Notes: generated by a model from the letters alone, not told the origin. A stretch of DNA of 64,000 nucleotides from Callipepla californica brunnescens (GCA_023055505.1 JALIRH010000001.1:11899467-11963466), one strand, 5' to 3'; numbered from the stretch's first letter, positions 13,151 through 26,700 are shown. A program made the numbers and translations.

Positions 13151-14386
13151 ATATTTTGCTTTAGGAGATTTTCCATAACGTGGAAAGAATTTGTGAGAGG
13201 AAGAGCAACAGGTTGCAGAAACTGTGCCTATAAGCCAGAAGAGATCTCAAACTCAGGACTTTTAGCCAATGAAGATTTTCTCTGTAGTTACTAGGAACAG
13301 ATTTTACATCTCTTCCTAAAATTGTCAGACTTGGAACTGACTATACTTCTCCTACAATACTGTGCAGAGAGATATAGGATCTTTACTGTTAAGTGATCTG
13401 TCCATACACTGACAGATACTGTCATGATGTCAATAGCAGGGAGTTGTAAATCATACTTTCTGGTCCACAATATAAGCTCTATTTGCCCTATTTGCATCTT
13501 GAATCTAAGGGTTGTTGCAAGGAGCAGTGATCCTGTGTGCTGGTGCTAGCATTATTTGCTAGAGCATTCTATCTCACAACTATATGCTGTGGCTTTAAAC
13601 TCTCACACAAAGATCTTAAGGCAGAAGGTTTCTCTCTCCTACCCAAAGTAACTGCATTCAGCTTTTTTAGATTACAGCTGAGATGACTGCTTCACAACAT
13701 AACAGCCATAGCAAACAAAATACGATGACATGAAATTCAGCAGAGATTTTTAACAGACACCAGTAAGTAACTGCAGATCTGTGAACATGAGTGCTATTTT
13801 AAGTTCTTGGACTACTTTATTTATAGTCATTTCTATCTCTTGTCAGAGTAGTATCTGAGTGGCTCACAAGACTCCCATGAGCAAAGCAAAGAATTATCCC
13901 AGCTGAGGGGAAAGAAGAGGAGGCTGAGAGAAGTGGCAGTCACGCAGAGCATTTGCAGAACAGCCAAGATCACAATCCATCCTTCCTCCCCTTTATGAGT
14001 TCCCCATCCTTCCTTCCTTTTACTAGACTGTTGGCCAAATAAATATGTGCCTTCCATCCAAAGGTCTTTTTCCTGATCATCATGATCGAGCTAATTGGGA
14101 GCAAGAGGGTAAATGAGGCATAGCTGATGTACGTGGCATGATGCCCAGCTGACGCTACTATTGAGCCGATGCCGGAAAAGTTAGGAAACCATAGCCTGGC
14201 ACTGAATAATAGGCCTATTGCAACTGAAGTGTGGGCTAGAGAGAGATTTTCCTGCAGCTGGCACCTTGTCTACAAGTGTTGTACATGAGAAAGTAATGAA
14301 TGACTTGACTCTTTATTTCCTACGTGCATTTTATTGCTGTTCATCAGGCACCCATGAGTCTGACTGATGATTACATGAAAAAACAA

Positions 14387-14410
14387 CTCATTTCCCTTAA
14401 GAGAAATGAG
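14387..14410. repeat. 24-bp near-perfect palindrome
   Basis: Eleven of twelve base pairs are symmetric about the centre; the two halves start CTCATTTC and end GAAATGAG. It could act as a dimer binding site or be a chance occurrence. There is no gene next to it. Confidence 0.8.
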
Positions 14411-15306
14411 TGACAGCTGAAGAATAAGCTGCAATTATCATCTCCCTCTTCATGCATTATTTTGTGAATTTAACCATGTTCATTAACTGATTTAAGTTCA
14501 GTTCTCTGTTTTTATATATGATGTGAATATCTTTAAGTTATACATTGCTTGTGATACAGGATAATGGCTAGCAGCTAATGTCATAAAAAAGGAACATTAA
14601 AGTGAAACTACTTTGCTTCAAAACTGAATTTATGCCATCGAGATAAGGTATCTGACACCCTGGTCAGCATTTTTTCCATTAAGAGCCCATGTTTGCCCAA
14701 AGGGGAGCATCTGTTATGATCACTGCTGCCACATGGAATCCTTTTCCCATATGTACTACATTCAAAATGAAATGAGGGCACAACTTTTTTCACAAAAAAT
14801 AATGAATGTATGTGTTAAACAAAAGAGAAAAATAGCAATGTGGTAGCCAAATTTTAACTGGTAAATGTAAGTAAAACTTGCCCCATTCCCCAAATATGCC
14901 ATTTTTCTTCAAATGTCTGACTTTGGGAGGACAAGGGAGAACCACTTGAACGAGACAGCCAAATCACCAAAGATTATCTTGAAGCTTCAGATCTGTTAGT
15001 GGGTATGTTACTGCTTGGTTGGAGGTGGTGATAATTTACAGGAAACTTGTGGATAATTAAAAGCTGCAGAGAGTGGTTGCCATTAAAAAGCAATTTTTTA
15101 CTACTGATTAGCATATTATGGTAAGGCTTATTACACAGAGGAGCATCTCATTCAGGGTTTTGATGGATTTACCATTACTGGGAATTTTCTTCAGTGTTGG
15201 CTGTTTTTATAAAAGATACATGCACATTCAAACAGGAAATCGTAGACAAAGTCCTCCTAGCCTCCTTTTCCAAGGGACTGTATTTTAATAAGCAGTATTT
15301 CTTTCC

Positions 15307-15333
15307 TTTTTTATTTTTATTTTTATTTTTTTT
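15307..15333. repeat. (TTTTA)n simple repeat
   Basis: T-rich tract with repeated TTTTTA units that ends in a T run. A similar tract occurs at 59357-59381. Confidence 0.8.
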
Positions 15334-16187
15334 CCTTCCATGGTGTTAGAGATGTTACAGTTTTTTGTACATTTATAAGAGAACATACTGCAACATTTAT
15401 TTGGGTGGAGTGGCCTCTAGTAAAGGGTTATATTTCAACACTTGCATGTGTCTCCCTTTATTCCTCACCCCAAAGCTGGTGTGGCCAGGGATTAAAAAGC
15501 AGAAGATGATAACTGACTCATGGCTCCTTTGCTCTCCTGTTGATTGTGTGCCACATCTAAACAATTTTCTAATTGCAGAGGTGTAAGTAGGGAATTTCCA
15601 GATTAGGTACAGGACTGGTTCTTCAACGTTTTTTCATCTTCATGAGAGCACAGAAATCATCTTGGGAAGAATAGAGGGACGGGAAACAGAGAAGTAGCAG
15701 AGCTGATGGAGACATTCTTGTCTGCCAAAAAAGCCATAACCAGGATTACATCCATATTCAGAGCCACAGCAAGAATTTCAGCCACAGGGGTACTCCCCAC
15801 ACTAAAATGTTTTACTATTCCAATGATTTTTAGGGGTTTCCTGTTCCTCAGACCCTTTAGGCAGCTACATTTTCTGTGTGGGCTTTGCTGCCTTATGGTA
15901 CTGTAATACTTCTTTGCTCACCACAGTTCCGCCCACTCTTCTAGTATCCATGGCATTACTGAATTGCACATCACTTTGTTCTCTGAAGAGAACGTTATGT
16001 GTTTTGGCAATTATTCATAAATCCAGTGTTTTTATTACACAAACCTGAAGGCTAAATCAAAGTGATGCCAATTCTTTTGTACTTTGTTGTTATTCGTCAC
16101 CCAAAGTAAATGGAAATTTTTGCTCTTTATACCCATCCCTATCTGGTCTGTAAAACTCTAATCAGTGCGCAAAAAATGATCCCAAAT

Positions 16188-16230
16188 AATAGAATCATAG
16201 AACCAACTCTAGAAAACATGTGCTTCATCC
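16188..16230 (-). mobile_element. Possible CR1 3'-end remnant
   Basis: The string ATAGAATCATAGAA matches the reverse complement of the CR1 octamer tail, as seen at clearer minus-strand copies in this window. The following 25 or so bases resemble the CR1 3' UTR only weakly. It could be a very old truncated copy or chance similarity. Confidence 0.3.
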
Positions 16231-17770
16231 TGGAATAATGCCAGAGATGATTTGTCTATTTGCTCTGGGAACGTTCACTTAATAGGATGTCCCATGAAAT
16301 AACAAATCTGCACTGTAGTCCATTTGGGCTCATCTTTCACAGTCCATTGGTACATTTAGCTTGTGATGTTAGGGTGCTGTGGGTAGGCAGGGTGGTCTAT
16401 CTGGTCCTTGACTTTGGAACTTTTCACAAGTACTACAGAGTACAAGTCAGAGACGATGATGAAAGGAGGAATCCAACTGGATTTTTCTCTCATTTTCCTA
16501 CCTTTATTATCCCTCTCTACATTTGCTGCATATCCTCGAATAGCATTTCTTCTGCTAAGTCCTTTAACTGAAACACAGCTGGATCAGACACACAGGCATG
16601 TGTTTTTGCCAACCTGAAACATCTGGTATTCTAGAGGCAGTGGCAAACAATATCATTCTCGATCTGTCACATCCTTGTGCCCTTGCCTAGATGAAAGGAG
16701 AGGATAATACATGGTTTTAATACTACCCAGTAGAAAAATGAAGACAGCAAATATGCTAGAGAATTTCTTGTGGTCATTTGGTCACCTACTGTGAACTGTT
16801 CACTAGGCAGTGAAAATCCTATTCAGACAAGAGCAACTTGCCATAAGACTGAACAGTTAAACTTTTATATTCACAGTTGCCAGATGTCAACTGGTAGCTT
16901 CTTTGCTTTCTTCTTTGTTACAATGTGAAGTGCTTTACACAGAAAGCCAGGGTGGCATATGAATAATAAATATTGATGAGTAACAGCTGGAGTTTCTCAG
17001 GGTGCCCCTGTTCTCTTTAGTGAAACGTTTCTCTGTATAATTTACTAGGTATCTCTCATTAAAGCGGAGATAGTATATACAATTACAGTTAACAAAATGA
17101 TGCCTCTGAACAAAAAGGGTCACTGTGTTGCCTGGCAACTCTTAGTCCATCCAAAACTAAGTGCTGCTATTGCAGACCTGTATTAATTTGTGCTGTTTGT
17201 GAGAAAAGGCAGCGCTGGAACTCTGCCCACAAGCAAGACCTTTGGCTTTCAGCAGAAGAAACTCTCCCAAAGCTGTGTTCTGCCCGACCTCAGTCCAGCC
17301 TGCAGCCTCAGTGGGTCTCTTTGCTCCTAACTGGTGTTTTATTGCTTATCCAGTGGTATGGAATGGTGGTAAATCCTGAATTCTATGTACCTGGGAGACA
17401 ACATCAGATGCAAAGTAGCTTTTGAGGTAACATGACTGCTATGACTTTGCTCTGAATACTGTCCCCATTAGCGAGGAGCAGCATTAGTCTCTGGAAAAGA
17501 GGCTTGGGGGTAATTTCTGTGCATATATTAGTATGCTTGTTTATTCGGTTCAGTGGTGGAGGAACATTATGGCCTTTTTTTTTTTTTATGATATAATGTC
17601 ACAATTAGCTGTGAGAACCACTGAGCCTATTACAAGGGACATTTCATGCCATCATGTTTCCTGAAAAATTTTTCATGCTTGCAAGAACAAGAATATATAC
17701 CCAATTATTTTTAGAGTAGCAATTTTCTCCGTGTGGACTTAATTAGAAAATGAATAAAGAAAAAGTAGAT

Positions 17771-17790
17771 TTTTGTTTTGTTTTGTTTTT
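17771..17790. repeat. (TTTTG)n short tract
   Basis: Three to four TTTTG units. The complementary (CAAAA)n type occurs near 18745, and further TTTTG tracts lie at 23304 and 46786. Confidence 0.75.
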
Positions 17791-18739
17791 GCTTTCTTTC
17801 TATGAGCTCTAGTTTCAGAAAACAAATTGCATAAATGTTGCTGCCTTGATAGCCTTTAAAGTGATGATAACAATGAAACCTTGTTCTCAAAAGGCCAGGG
17901 GGGCATTTGATGTAAATAGACTCAGCCCTATGGAAACTCATGGATTTCAGCCAATTGATGCCAATTTAGAATCTGTGCTGACCTTTCTTTCAGGGATACT
18001 AATGTGCCCTGGTGACAACTCCACATTTTGAAAACAGCAGAGTTCTTTTAAGACATGCTTAAAGAATAACCGAACCTTGAAAAGAGGAAAATTCAATGAC
18101 AGAAAGTCTGTGATAACTGGTTTTAGGAGTGTGTGAGTTGGTAACAGCGAATCATATTTTCTTGAAGGCCAGCTTACTCTGAGTTATTTTGAACTGAACC
18201 TCAGCATGTGAGGAGAGTTGATTTTGGTGGAGTTGTTCACAGTTTAAGTAACTTTTTCCTGTGACAGTTATGTTGTCAGAACTGAACTGTGTAAAAAACT
18301 CAATGTTTTTTACAAAAATGTTTTGACTGACAGATGATGAAATATTGCAGCTCCTTTCAAGTCTACGTACATACCTAATCACTTCCATGCTGATTTTTCA
18401 TGTATCAGTGTATCAGTGATGGATGGATTGAGAAAAACCTCTCAAAATGAACACCTGCTTGTGCTGAGGAGGTTCTGTTTTTAGGTATTCCTTTTCTTCT
18501 CCCTCTTACCTGTGGCATGCACCCCAGGTGTGCTTCTCTGACAGAATTACTCACCTAAATTGGGTTCATAACCCCTGCATGAAAAACAGAGTGGGAATGC
18601 ACTATACCTAAGTGCTAAATAATCCCTCATATTGCAGTATTTGAGAGTAATTCATGTTGCTCCTCTGTGTGAACTGCCTTCACACAGTAACACAATCTTC
18701 AGTCTTTCTTCCATCCACTTTGTTTTTCTTTCCTGGAGC

Positions 18740-18793
18740 AAAAAAACAAAACAAAACAAAACAAAAAAAAAAAAACAAAAAAAAACAAAAAAA
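18740..18793. repeat. A-rich (CAAAA)n tract
   Basis: About 54 bases of A interrupted by single C, beginning with regular CAAAA units and passing into longer A runs. It makes frames crossing it look lysine/asparagine-rich, so the 121-codon plus frame at 18632-18997 is not convincing. It lies about 150 bp left of a minus-strand CR1 end. Confidence 0.9.
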
Positions 18794-18947
18794 CCAACAC
18801 ATTATTTCCTTGCTTATTACTTCTGGGAATTTCTCTCCCTATCTTCTCCTCTCATTAATATAACACATCTTCTTTGTTCCACTTTGCTGGAGAAACTGAG
18901 GACTGAAGCTGTTAAGTGCTCTGTTTTTGTAGCCTTGGATACCTCTC

Positions 18948-19057
18948 ATAAAATCACAGAATGGTTTGGGTTGGAAGGGACCTTTAAGATCATCTAGTTC
19001 CAGCCCACCTGCTATACGCAGGGACACCTCCCACTACAGCAGGTTGCTCAAAGTCCT
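18948..19057 (-). mobile_element. CR1 LINE 3' end (about 110 bp, minus strand)
   Basis: Reading the plus strand gives the typical reversed CR1 3' end: ATCACAGAATGGTTTGGG, then TTGGAAGGGACC, then a decayed CCCACCTGC...CAGGGACACC block. The similarity stops near GTTGCTCAAAGTCC. This is a strongly 5'-truncated insertion consisting only of 3' UTR and the last few codons. It is relatively well preserved for its length. Confidence 0.93.
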
Positions 19058-19850
19058 AATGGGATAACAATTGCCTGATAACCCAGCTCTGTGCTTTGCA
19101 AGTTGATTTGGTAATAACAAGCAGAGGGACTGTGAAGTTTCTCCTATGGATCAAATTTCCAGGAGATGTGCTGCCATTGTGCAGCTGGAGAGGTGCATTC
19201 ATCAGTAAGGCTTATTGTACTAATCATTCTTGTGTCACACAGAGTTGGAGGCAAGAACAATCCGGTACAGGTTTAGCAATCAAATGCTCTCTGATTCCCC
19301 ACATGATCTAGGAGTTAGCAAGGAGAGAGTCTCAAATAGTATATTGCACAAAGCAACTGATTCTTAGCTCTCAAGTTCTAAATACAAAACCTGCAAAGCT
19401 GTATTTGATGGGAAGTGCAAAAATAACAGTGATATTAATTAGAGGAAACATCTTTTGTAGCAGCTATGAGATGAACTGTGGAGTGGGTAATTTCAGAATC
19501 AATTAGAAGATTCTCAGTTTTGAGAGATGCAATAATAACTGTATGTGTTTTGGATTTGTGAGAGATGAAAGCTCTGGGGTCTGGTGTAGAGATGTGTTTG
19601 CAGTAGGATTGTGAGATCAAGCAAGACTTACTAAGGGGAGGCTGAAGATAATGAAAGAAAGTAAGAGAAGTTGTTGAGGAATATTTAAAGAGAAATGTTT
19701 GTTTTATTACCTGGATAGATGAACGACAATGCAAGCAAAGAATGGCATTAAATGATGAAATATAAAGGGTCTGCATCACTCTACCAGTAGATATAGTAGA
19801 TACTGCCTTATCGTATCTGAATATAATTCTTCACATTAACTTTGCTACAC

Positions 19851-19911
19851 AAGGAAGGAAAAGGGGCGGGGAAGGGAAGGAAAAGGAGAGGGGAGGGGAA
19901 GTGAGGAGAAA
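19851..19911. repeat. G-rich polypurine tract
   Basis: About 60 bases of almost pure A/G on the plus strand, with several runs of three to four G (GGGG CGGGG, GGGAAGG, GGGGAGGGG). The G runs could allow triplex or quadruplex formation on paper. No promoter or gene is recognisable next to it. Confidence 0.8.
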
Positions 19912-22900
19912 GATGCATGTTACTGCATGTGTATATGTGAATGTAATTTAACAACACAGACTCAATCATGAATTTAATTACACACCAAATGCACGCAAAG
20001 TGTTTGTAATGCTGCTACGAAAATATGACTGTGATAAACTTATTCACATTACATTCTGTTGCTAATTCAATTTTCATGCAAAAGCCCAAAATTTGGGGTT
20101 ATTTCTGTCACTACAGATATGTGTATCAAGGACAGTGTCTAATTCAAATAATATATAATATAATATAAATATATAAAAGCAGCATAAAGGAAGAGAAGTT
20201 ATGTAGCTCTTTCAATTATTCAGTATTAATTTTTTTTCCTTCCAGTATTCATACCTGTGAATGGCAAGTACTGCATTAAAAACTTGAAGCTGAGAATGAA
20301 AAACAAATAAACTTGAAGAAAATGTTGGTGAACTCCAGGAAATATATGGAAAAAAAAGAAAATGTTCTCTCCACCTAAATCCTCTGCTTCTCATCATTAT
20401 CACAGGAGCACTACTTGCTCTTCTCTGCTGAAATCATGTTACTAATTAAAATGTTAATAAATTCTTAAAATTGGTCTAAGCATTTGCTCTTTGATTCTCT
20501 GTACTATGTGAATGGCGATCCACATCTCTGCCTACCTTGTATTTTTTTTGCAGGGTGGTAAAAGCTCTGGAAATTATCTATGCTCTAAGGATCTAGTTTT
20601 AGAATGCACAATTTAGTGATCTTTTGTTCATATAACATAAAAATTTTGTATGAACATTCAATTTTGCCAAAAGATAACACTTATATGTTTATTTCACTTC
20701 TTTTTTTCTTGGATTCAGAGCTGGGGTAAGGGTCAACAAATGGATACACACAACCAAGCAAGGTCCTGCTGAGCAGATAAGAGCAGTGCAGCACTATTGC
20801 CTGATAAGTAAGTCACACACTCATTTTTGTGCATGTTTTTATGTGAATATTATCCTTATGTGAGGAGCATGTAGAAGAAAGGACTGCAGAGTAGGTGTGT
20901 ATGCGTGGGAAGTAGCTGACATGAGTAAACTCTTTACCTGAGATAACTTTTCTAATGAATGCTGCTCATACCATAGATTCACTGTAGAAACCTATCTGCA
21001 GCCTCAGTATTGGGAAAGTTGTAGTAACCACGTCGTATAATTACTGAGTTGTTGGTGCTGACTTCCCAGTTTCCCTGATGTCTGACGACTCTATGTCTTG
21101 CAGGACTTACAATTAATTAAAGTGGTGATTTGTGTACTGTTCATGGATAGGTCGCTTTGAGGAAAAGATTAAATACTTCTCATGTCAATATACAGTTCTG
21201 GCATAGTATAATCTGTAGGATTATTACACTAAGTGAAATGCATCACCTGGTTTGCAGGAAGAAGAAACAAATTTTAGAAGGTTTCATTAGAACCTGAACT
21301 TCTTAACATCATAACCTGAAACACCTAATAGCTCACTCATAAGGAGAGCAATAAGAGGCCCATTTCTGAACCAAGAAAAATACTGGGAAACCAGTTCAGA
21401 CACAATAAACTGGGGCTTTGAATTTTTATTTTGTTTGGCAATAGAAACCATTCTGGGGAAAGAAACATATTATAACTTGACACAGAAGTGGTATGTTGGA
21501 AATTATTTTTAGAAAAATGCTGGTAACACAAGGCTGGGGTCACAAGGGGCTATGGGGCTTAGAGAAGGGCCACCCATGAGACTGCACTCTTTTTCCAGAG
21601 GACTGCATGATTACCAAAGCTGCCATTTTCCTACTTTTTGGAGGCCAACATACAGGTCCCAGGGTCTTCAGAGCTGCAGCCTCACCCCAGCAAGCGCCAA
21701 GCGTGCAGAGGGACACAGCGTAGTTTCCAGCCAGAGTGGCTGAATTGGCTTCCTAGGAACAAAATATGGGGGATCTCCACACTTTGTTAGTGTTGTCTTC
21801 ACATGTTTTAACATTTCACTTTGTTTAAATTCATCATCAAGAATCCGAATGTCCCCTAAAATAGATTGGAGGAGTAGCAACAAAAGAGAATTTGCCCAAT
21901 GATCAGGTAGAACAGTTTATTGCTTTTGTAATGCTGTCAAGAGGACGGCATTGGTGTCCTCATGTATCTCAGACTGGGAAATGGGGAGGATCATTGTCAT
22001 GTGCTTCTGGCTGTGACTGTTAATGACTTTAGATCATTCTGATCTACCTTATAATCCTCCTTCCTCATCTCTGTCTTGATAGATGAGTTGCCCCATGCCT
22101 TACCTCAGTTATGCCCTCAAGTGATGACTGATCTAGTTACACTGATAATGAAAGCCAGTCATGCTGCTTTCTCTAAAACCAATGGACAAGGAAATGTTTG
22201 CTTTTGCTTTTCCTCCTGAGAGGCTGTTTTCTAGAGCAAAAGGACTAGCAGTGGAAGGCAGTGAGTGCTCCCACTGATTTTAAAAAATACCTAAAATTTC
22301 GGACCTAGGAGGAAACTTTTAGGTTACCAATCACATTTTAAAATGTTTCTGTGTATATTTTTTATCTGAAGTACCTGGCAAACATTCACTATTTTTGCTT
22401 AAAGTATGTTTAGAAGGTTAGATAGAAAACATCTTCTGTTAATGAGAAAAGAATACCAACAGAGACAGTGCCTTTTCCTGTAGGAAAAAAATAATAAAAA
22501 AACCTGAATTTTACATAGTCAGAATAAAATAAGGTACAGATTACTATGCAGTAGAATACCTCCTGCTCACCTCTGAGAACATTATTCATCAAACTTTTGA
22601 AATCACATTGCAAAAATTGTTTCTTTTTGACCACCTTTCTTAAATTGTTCCTCTAGCTCTAACATGAAAATATGCTTTCCTATCATTTGATTGTGACTCA
22701 ATGACATCAGAACTTGTAAGATTTCCTGAGAGAGTTTTAACTCTGTAACTAATTTTACAGTAGGAGAGTTATTCTACTGGATAAAAGAGGGAAAATATTT
22801 CTGTTTGGAAGAAGATTTTTTAGTCTACCGACAGGGAAATATCAGGCAGAGAAGGACACAACCAACAAGTAAGTGGTACGATCATGAGCTTGGGAACATC

Positions 22901-23303
22901 CTGTTGATATCTGATGTTCACTTTTCCTTTTGGCCAACATGGCTGTAAAAGCAGTCTCTTGGAAAGAAAATAAACGTAAACCGAAGGCTTTGAATCTGCT
23001 CAACTTCTGGTGCTATTCAAAAAGACAAGAAATAATTGCTGTGGCTTGTAAAATTAACCTTTTTCCAATCCTTGAAAGCAAAGTCTAATGTCTAAAGAAA
23101 GCATATGAATTCTTCATTGCTTCTCTGTTTTGTGCACACGTGCACTTTAGAAAATGTGCTGTTTATAGGTGAAACAGAATATTTGAAACAGCATAATTAT
23201 TTTTATTTCTGCAGCCATTCGATCTCTTCTGGGATAAATTAGGTTGCTGTATAATCATCACCTTCAGCATATGCACCGTTCAGCATGTTTCCAATAGAAT
23301 CTA

Positions 23304-23340
23304 TTTTTGTTTTGTTTTTGTGTTGTTTTGTTTTGCTTGT
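23304..23340. repeat. (TTTTG)n simple repeat
   Basis: Irregular TTTTG/TTTTTG units with one TGTTG interruption. Confidence 0.8.
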
Positions 23341-24167
23341 TCCTTTGTTTTCATTTTGTTTGGCTGTACTTAGTACAGGAGAAATTCAGACTGAAGTTAA
23401 GTAAAACACTCGGAAGGAATACTTTTTATATTCACCTTGTCTCACAGCTAGCGTAAAGGATGTTAAATAAATAAAAGCAAGTCTTGATTTTACTTCAAAC
23501 AGGAGTTTTGAAAACATCATTTCAACCATTTAGAGTAAAATACCCAAGGAATATGTTAATCAAGTTCTGGTTGCATGTATCAAATTTATCAGTCCAATGT
23601 GCACTTTATCATTTCCCTCCAGCAAGAAGAGAACTGCAACAGAGGCAAAGATCTCAGAAACAGGTAAATCAATGCATTAGTATAAATATAACAAATTCAG
23701 ACTCAAGACTCTTTATCTAATTGATTCAAGCTTTTAAAAAGGATGAACATTAGTCATGGCTGTTTCAGGATTCACTTTAATACATATTTGATGAGCTTTG
23801 AAAACTCAGAAATTCTCTTTTATTTAGGCTTTTCTAAATACTAAAGCAGAACCAACCTTGGATTTAAAGGAATATTAGCTCTCTCCTCACATATTCTGTC
23901 TAGTCTTGTGAGAGCTCCCCATTGTATCCAAATACAACGGTTTCTTTAGCAGTTCTGAATCTTAGACACTAAAGACAGCCTCTCCTCAATGGGAGTTACT
24001 ACAAGGGGAAAAAGAAATTTTCAGTGCGTAAGAGAGGGGACAATCTAATCCTCTTTGCTGGTACATCTGCTCTGGCAGTTTTGCTCTACAAATCAAAAGG
24101 CATTCCATTAATTAAAGTTCCTTTTTCTTTCATTTTTATTCAGCTTGAGAAATGTGACCGGTATTTC

Positions 24168-24194
24168 AAAAGAAAAAGAAAAAAAAAAAAAAGA
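24168..24194. repeat. Polypurine (A-rich) tract
   Basis: About 27 bases of A with scattered G. It lies only about 50 bp left of the long polypyrimidine tract at 24245-24380, so the two could pair intramolecularly. Confidence 0.8.
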
Positions 24195-24244
24195 GTTTCA
24201 GCCCATTTTAGTAGCAAATATCCACCCCCAGAAGCGTATACACT

Positions 24245-24380
24245 ATTTTCCTATTTTCCTTTTTCTTTCTTTCCATTTTTTTTCCTTTCTCTTTCCCTTT
24301 CTTTTTCTCTCTCTCCCATTTTTTTTCCCTTTCTCAATCGCTTTTTCTTTCTTTCATTCTTTTCTTATTCTCTCCTTTTG
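24245..24380. repeat. Long polypyrimidine (TTTC/CT) tract
   Basis: About 135 bases of nearly pure T/C, with few A and a single TCAATCG interruption. It ends in TTTTGCAG, which resembles a 3' splice site with an extended polypyrimidine tract. I cannot find a convincing exon behind it, so I annotate it as low-complexity sequence. Confidence 0.9.
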
Positions 24381-26700
24381 CAGAGAACCTTATTTTTGGC
24401 AAAGTGCATTACACTGAGAGAGTTTTACAAAACAAAGCTTCCAGTTCTTGGTCAGCAACAAACTCATCTTTGTTCATGCAGCTCTATTAAGGAAAGAAGG
24501 CCAATTTTATGCAGGTCTCTATGGTCTACAGCACAAAGGCATCTATCTGCATGCAAGCTATCTGGCAGGCACACAGCAGACTGTGAGATCATCTATTTTA
24601 GCAATCACCAGCTGCAATGAGGAACTGTAAAAAATTATAAACTGGTTTATATAGTGTTTTTATTTTGCCAAAGAGGTGGCACTACAGATTTATGCATTGT
24701 TTTGTGGGCAGACAACAAGTGCAGCTAATGGGGTTCACATCTAGGTCCCAGAATCTGGTCTGCATTTTGCCCAGCATGTATTGCTCTGTTTTGATTGGAT
24801 ACTACTGTCATCTGTCTTAAGCAGGAAGTGATGCTCGAATGCTTTATCCCTGGGGTTTCAACCGTTGTCTAAGGAATTCTGGTCCTTTATTTGATGGACT
24901 TTTACTGTGCTTTTGCAAGCATGCACTATTATTCCACAGTGGGTGGCCAGCTATTTAGAACTTGCCAGTTGCATCATAGACTGTCCATAAAGACCATGTA
25001 CTGTAATGTCACAGCATGAGGAAAATGAGAATATTTTAGATGTTCCTGAGAGAGAAGGAAGAAACTTCAAGATGAAAACTCAGATGGAATCAGAAAAGAT
25101 TTTATATTAAAGAAATAAAAATGGGCACATTATGGATTTAACAACCTTGTAGAAATCAAGAAGGGCAAATCCAGCTCTTGCCTATTTTACTATTGGGCTG
25201 TTCTAGACAGCATGCATAAACAAAAACAGACAGAACCTCTTTCAGTCCAGTTTGGTTTGAATGGAATCTGTGGTGCAGATTGACAATGTAAGTAAATGGG
25301 CTGGGCTGCATTTAGGCGCAGGGTCAAGTTGAATGGGTTCATATGCATCAGAATCCACTAGGAGAAATGAACATGAGTAGAGAAAGAGTTAATTAGAAAA
25401 TGTTTTCCTGCAAGACAATTCCAGTTGCACACTGTCTATCCTATGAACAAATGAGCAAGATACGACACAGTAAAGTATTTTGGGAAATTGCATTATATCA
25501 ACTCTTGCAAGTAAAAAAAAAAAAATGCCTTAAGCTTGCTTTTATTGTTTGGTAACTACAGGGAAGTTGAAGTCTCACTGAAGGAGGGAGTCTCAGGATT
25601 AATGCACTGTGCAGTTAAATTATCACTTCCCTAAATTCAAAGATTAAGGATACATTCCCTGTGTTAGACACAGTCTCATGACTTGATCAATGCAATTCCA
25701 AAATCTGAAACCACTGGATTTATAATCCATTTAATCAAAGCAGATTTTCTTGGAAAACCATTATGAATTATCTTGCATAAAAACATAACTCCCTGTAATT
25801 TCTCTATGTTGTGGCTCTTTTAAAACTGAAATAATGTTAAATAACATGGAAGAATAAAGAACAGCAGACATATTTCATGCAGTATGTGAAATATATTTAC
25901 CTGGTAGGTAAAAGCAACACAGGATTCTCCCTTTCAAGCCTGTTTAACTGAGAACTATATTACATAAGAATATAAAAGATTAATAAGCTTTTGTTATCCA
26001 ATAACCAGCAGTTTGGAAACAAATTCCGTAAACAGAGATTACTGTGTACTTTTCATTAAAGCATGGTATCCAATTGCATATAGTGCCACGTAGAAAGTCA
26101 CCATGTTAATGAAAACAAAACCCTTACATCCAGCATATTCTGACCTCACAAGTGTGATTGTGCAATCCAAGCAATGATTCTTCTGTACATGCCTTTTGGA
26201 TCACAATGTCCTATCTTACATACAAGTGCAGCATGCTTAGTACAAACAAATATATAATATTGCAGTACAGAAGCTAGAATGTCACAGAGTCACATTTACT
26301 GCTCTGAACAGTGACTTTTTTTTCTGCTTTTACAGATGAAATCCAGATTTTGCCTTAGGATACATCCATGCAGATACCTTAGGCATTAAAATTATTATTG
26401 TTTCGCATTATTAGTGATATTTTTAGTTTGCATTAATGTTACTGTTAACTAGCCTCGACCCATGGCAGCAGATGTTTCATAAACAACTGTTTGAGAAGAT
26501 GATTTCTCACTTTGCCTTTAGCATTTCTTGTAACAGCCAAAAAATAAGCCTTGTTTTGTTCTCAAATATGAAAGAAAATGCATGCCTTCAGTAACACCTT
26601 TGTGAGTGGGTGAGAAGCAAGCTGTATTTCAAATAAATTATTTAACCACCCACACAAGGTTTATATGGATGATTAACCTGATAGTGGGTCTTTTCATTAA

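Larger units (their letters stand above)
10661..18947. other. Unique DNA, no gene seen
   Basis: No gene is supported. The stretch holds a long T run (13119-13146), T/A and T/G pentamer tracts, a near-perfect 24-bp palindrome at 14387-14410, a possible CR1 remnant near 16188, and an A-rich tract at 18740-18793. A 64-codon acidic frame at 12803-12997 and a 111-codon frame at 11093-11428 have no recognisable family. Confidence 0.65.
19058..26700. other. Unique DNA, no gene seen
   Basis: No gene is supported. The stretch holds a G-rich purine tract (19851-19911), an AT-only stretch near 20145-20176, a TTTTG tract (23304-23340) and a paired purine and pyrimidine tract region (24168-24380). A 198-codon frame at 24024-24620 exists mainly because a pyrimidine tract contains no stop codons. 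The part from about 24630 to 26700 looks like plain unique DNA. Confidence 0.65.

Noticed and set aside
18632..18997. 121-codon frame as a gene
   Set aside because: It crosses an A-rich simple repeat and ends inside a minus-strand CR1 3' end.
24024..24620. 198-codon open frame as a protein gene
   Set aside because: About a third of it is a translated T/C tract (Ser/Phe/Leu runs) and the A-rich tract adds a Lys run. There is no domain, and the length is explained by low complexity.
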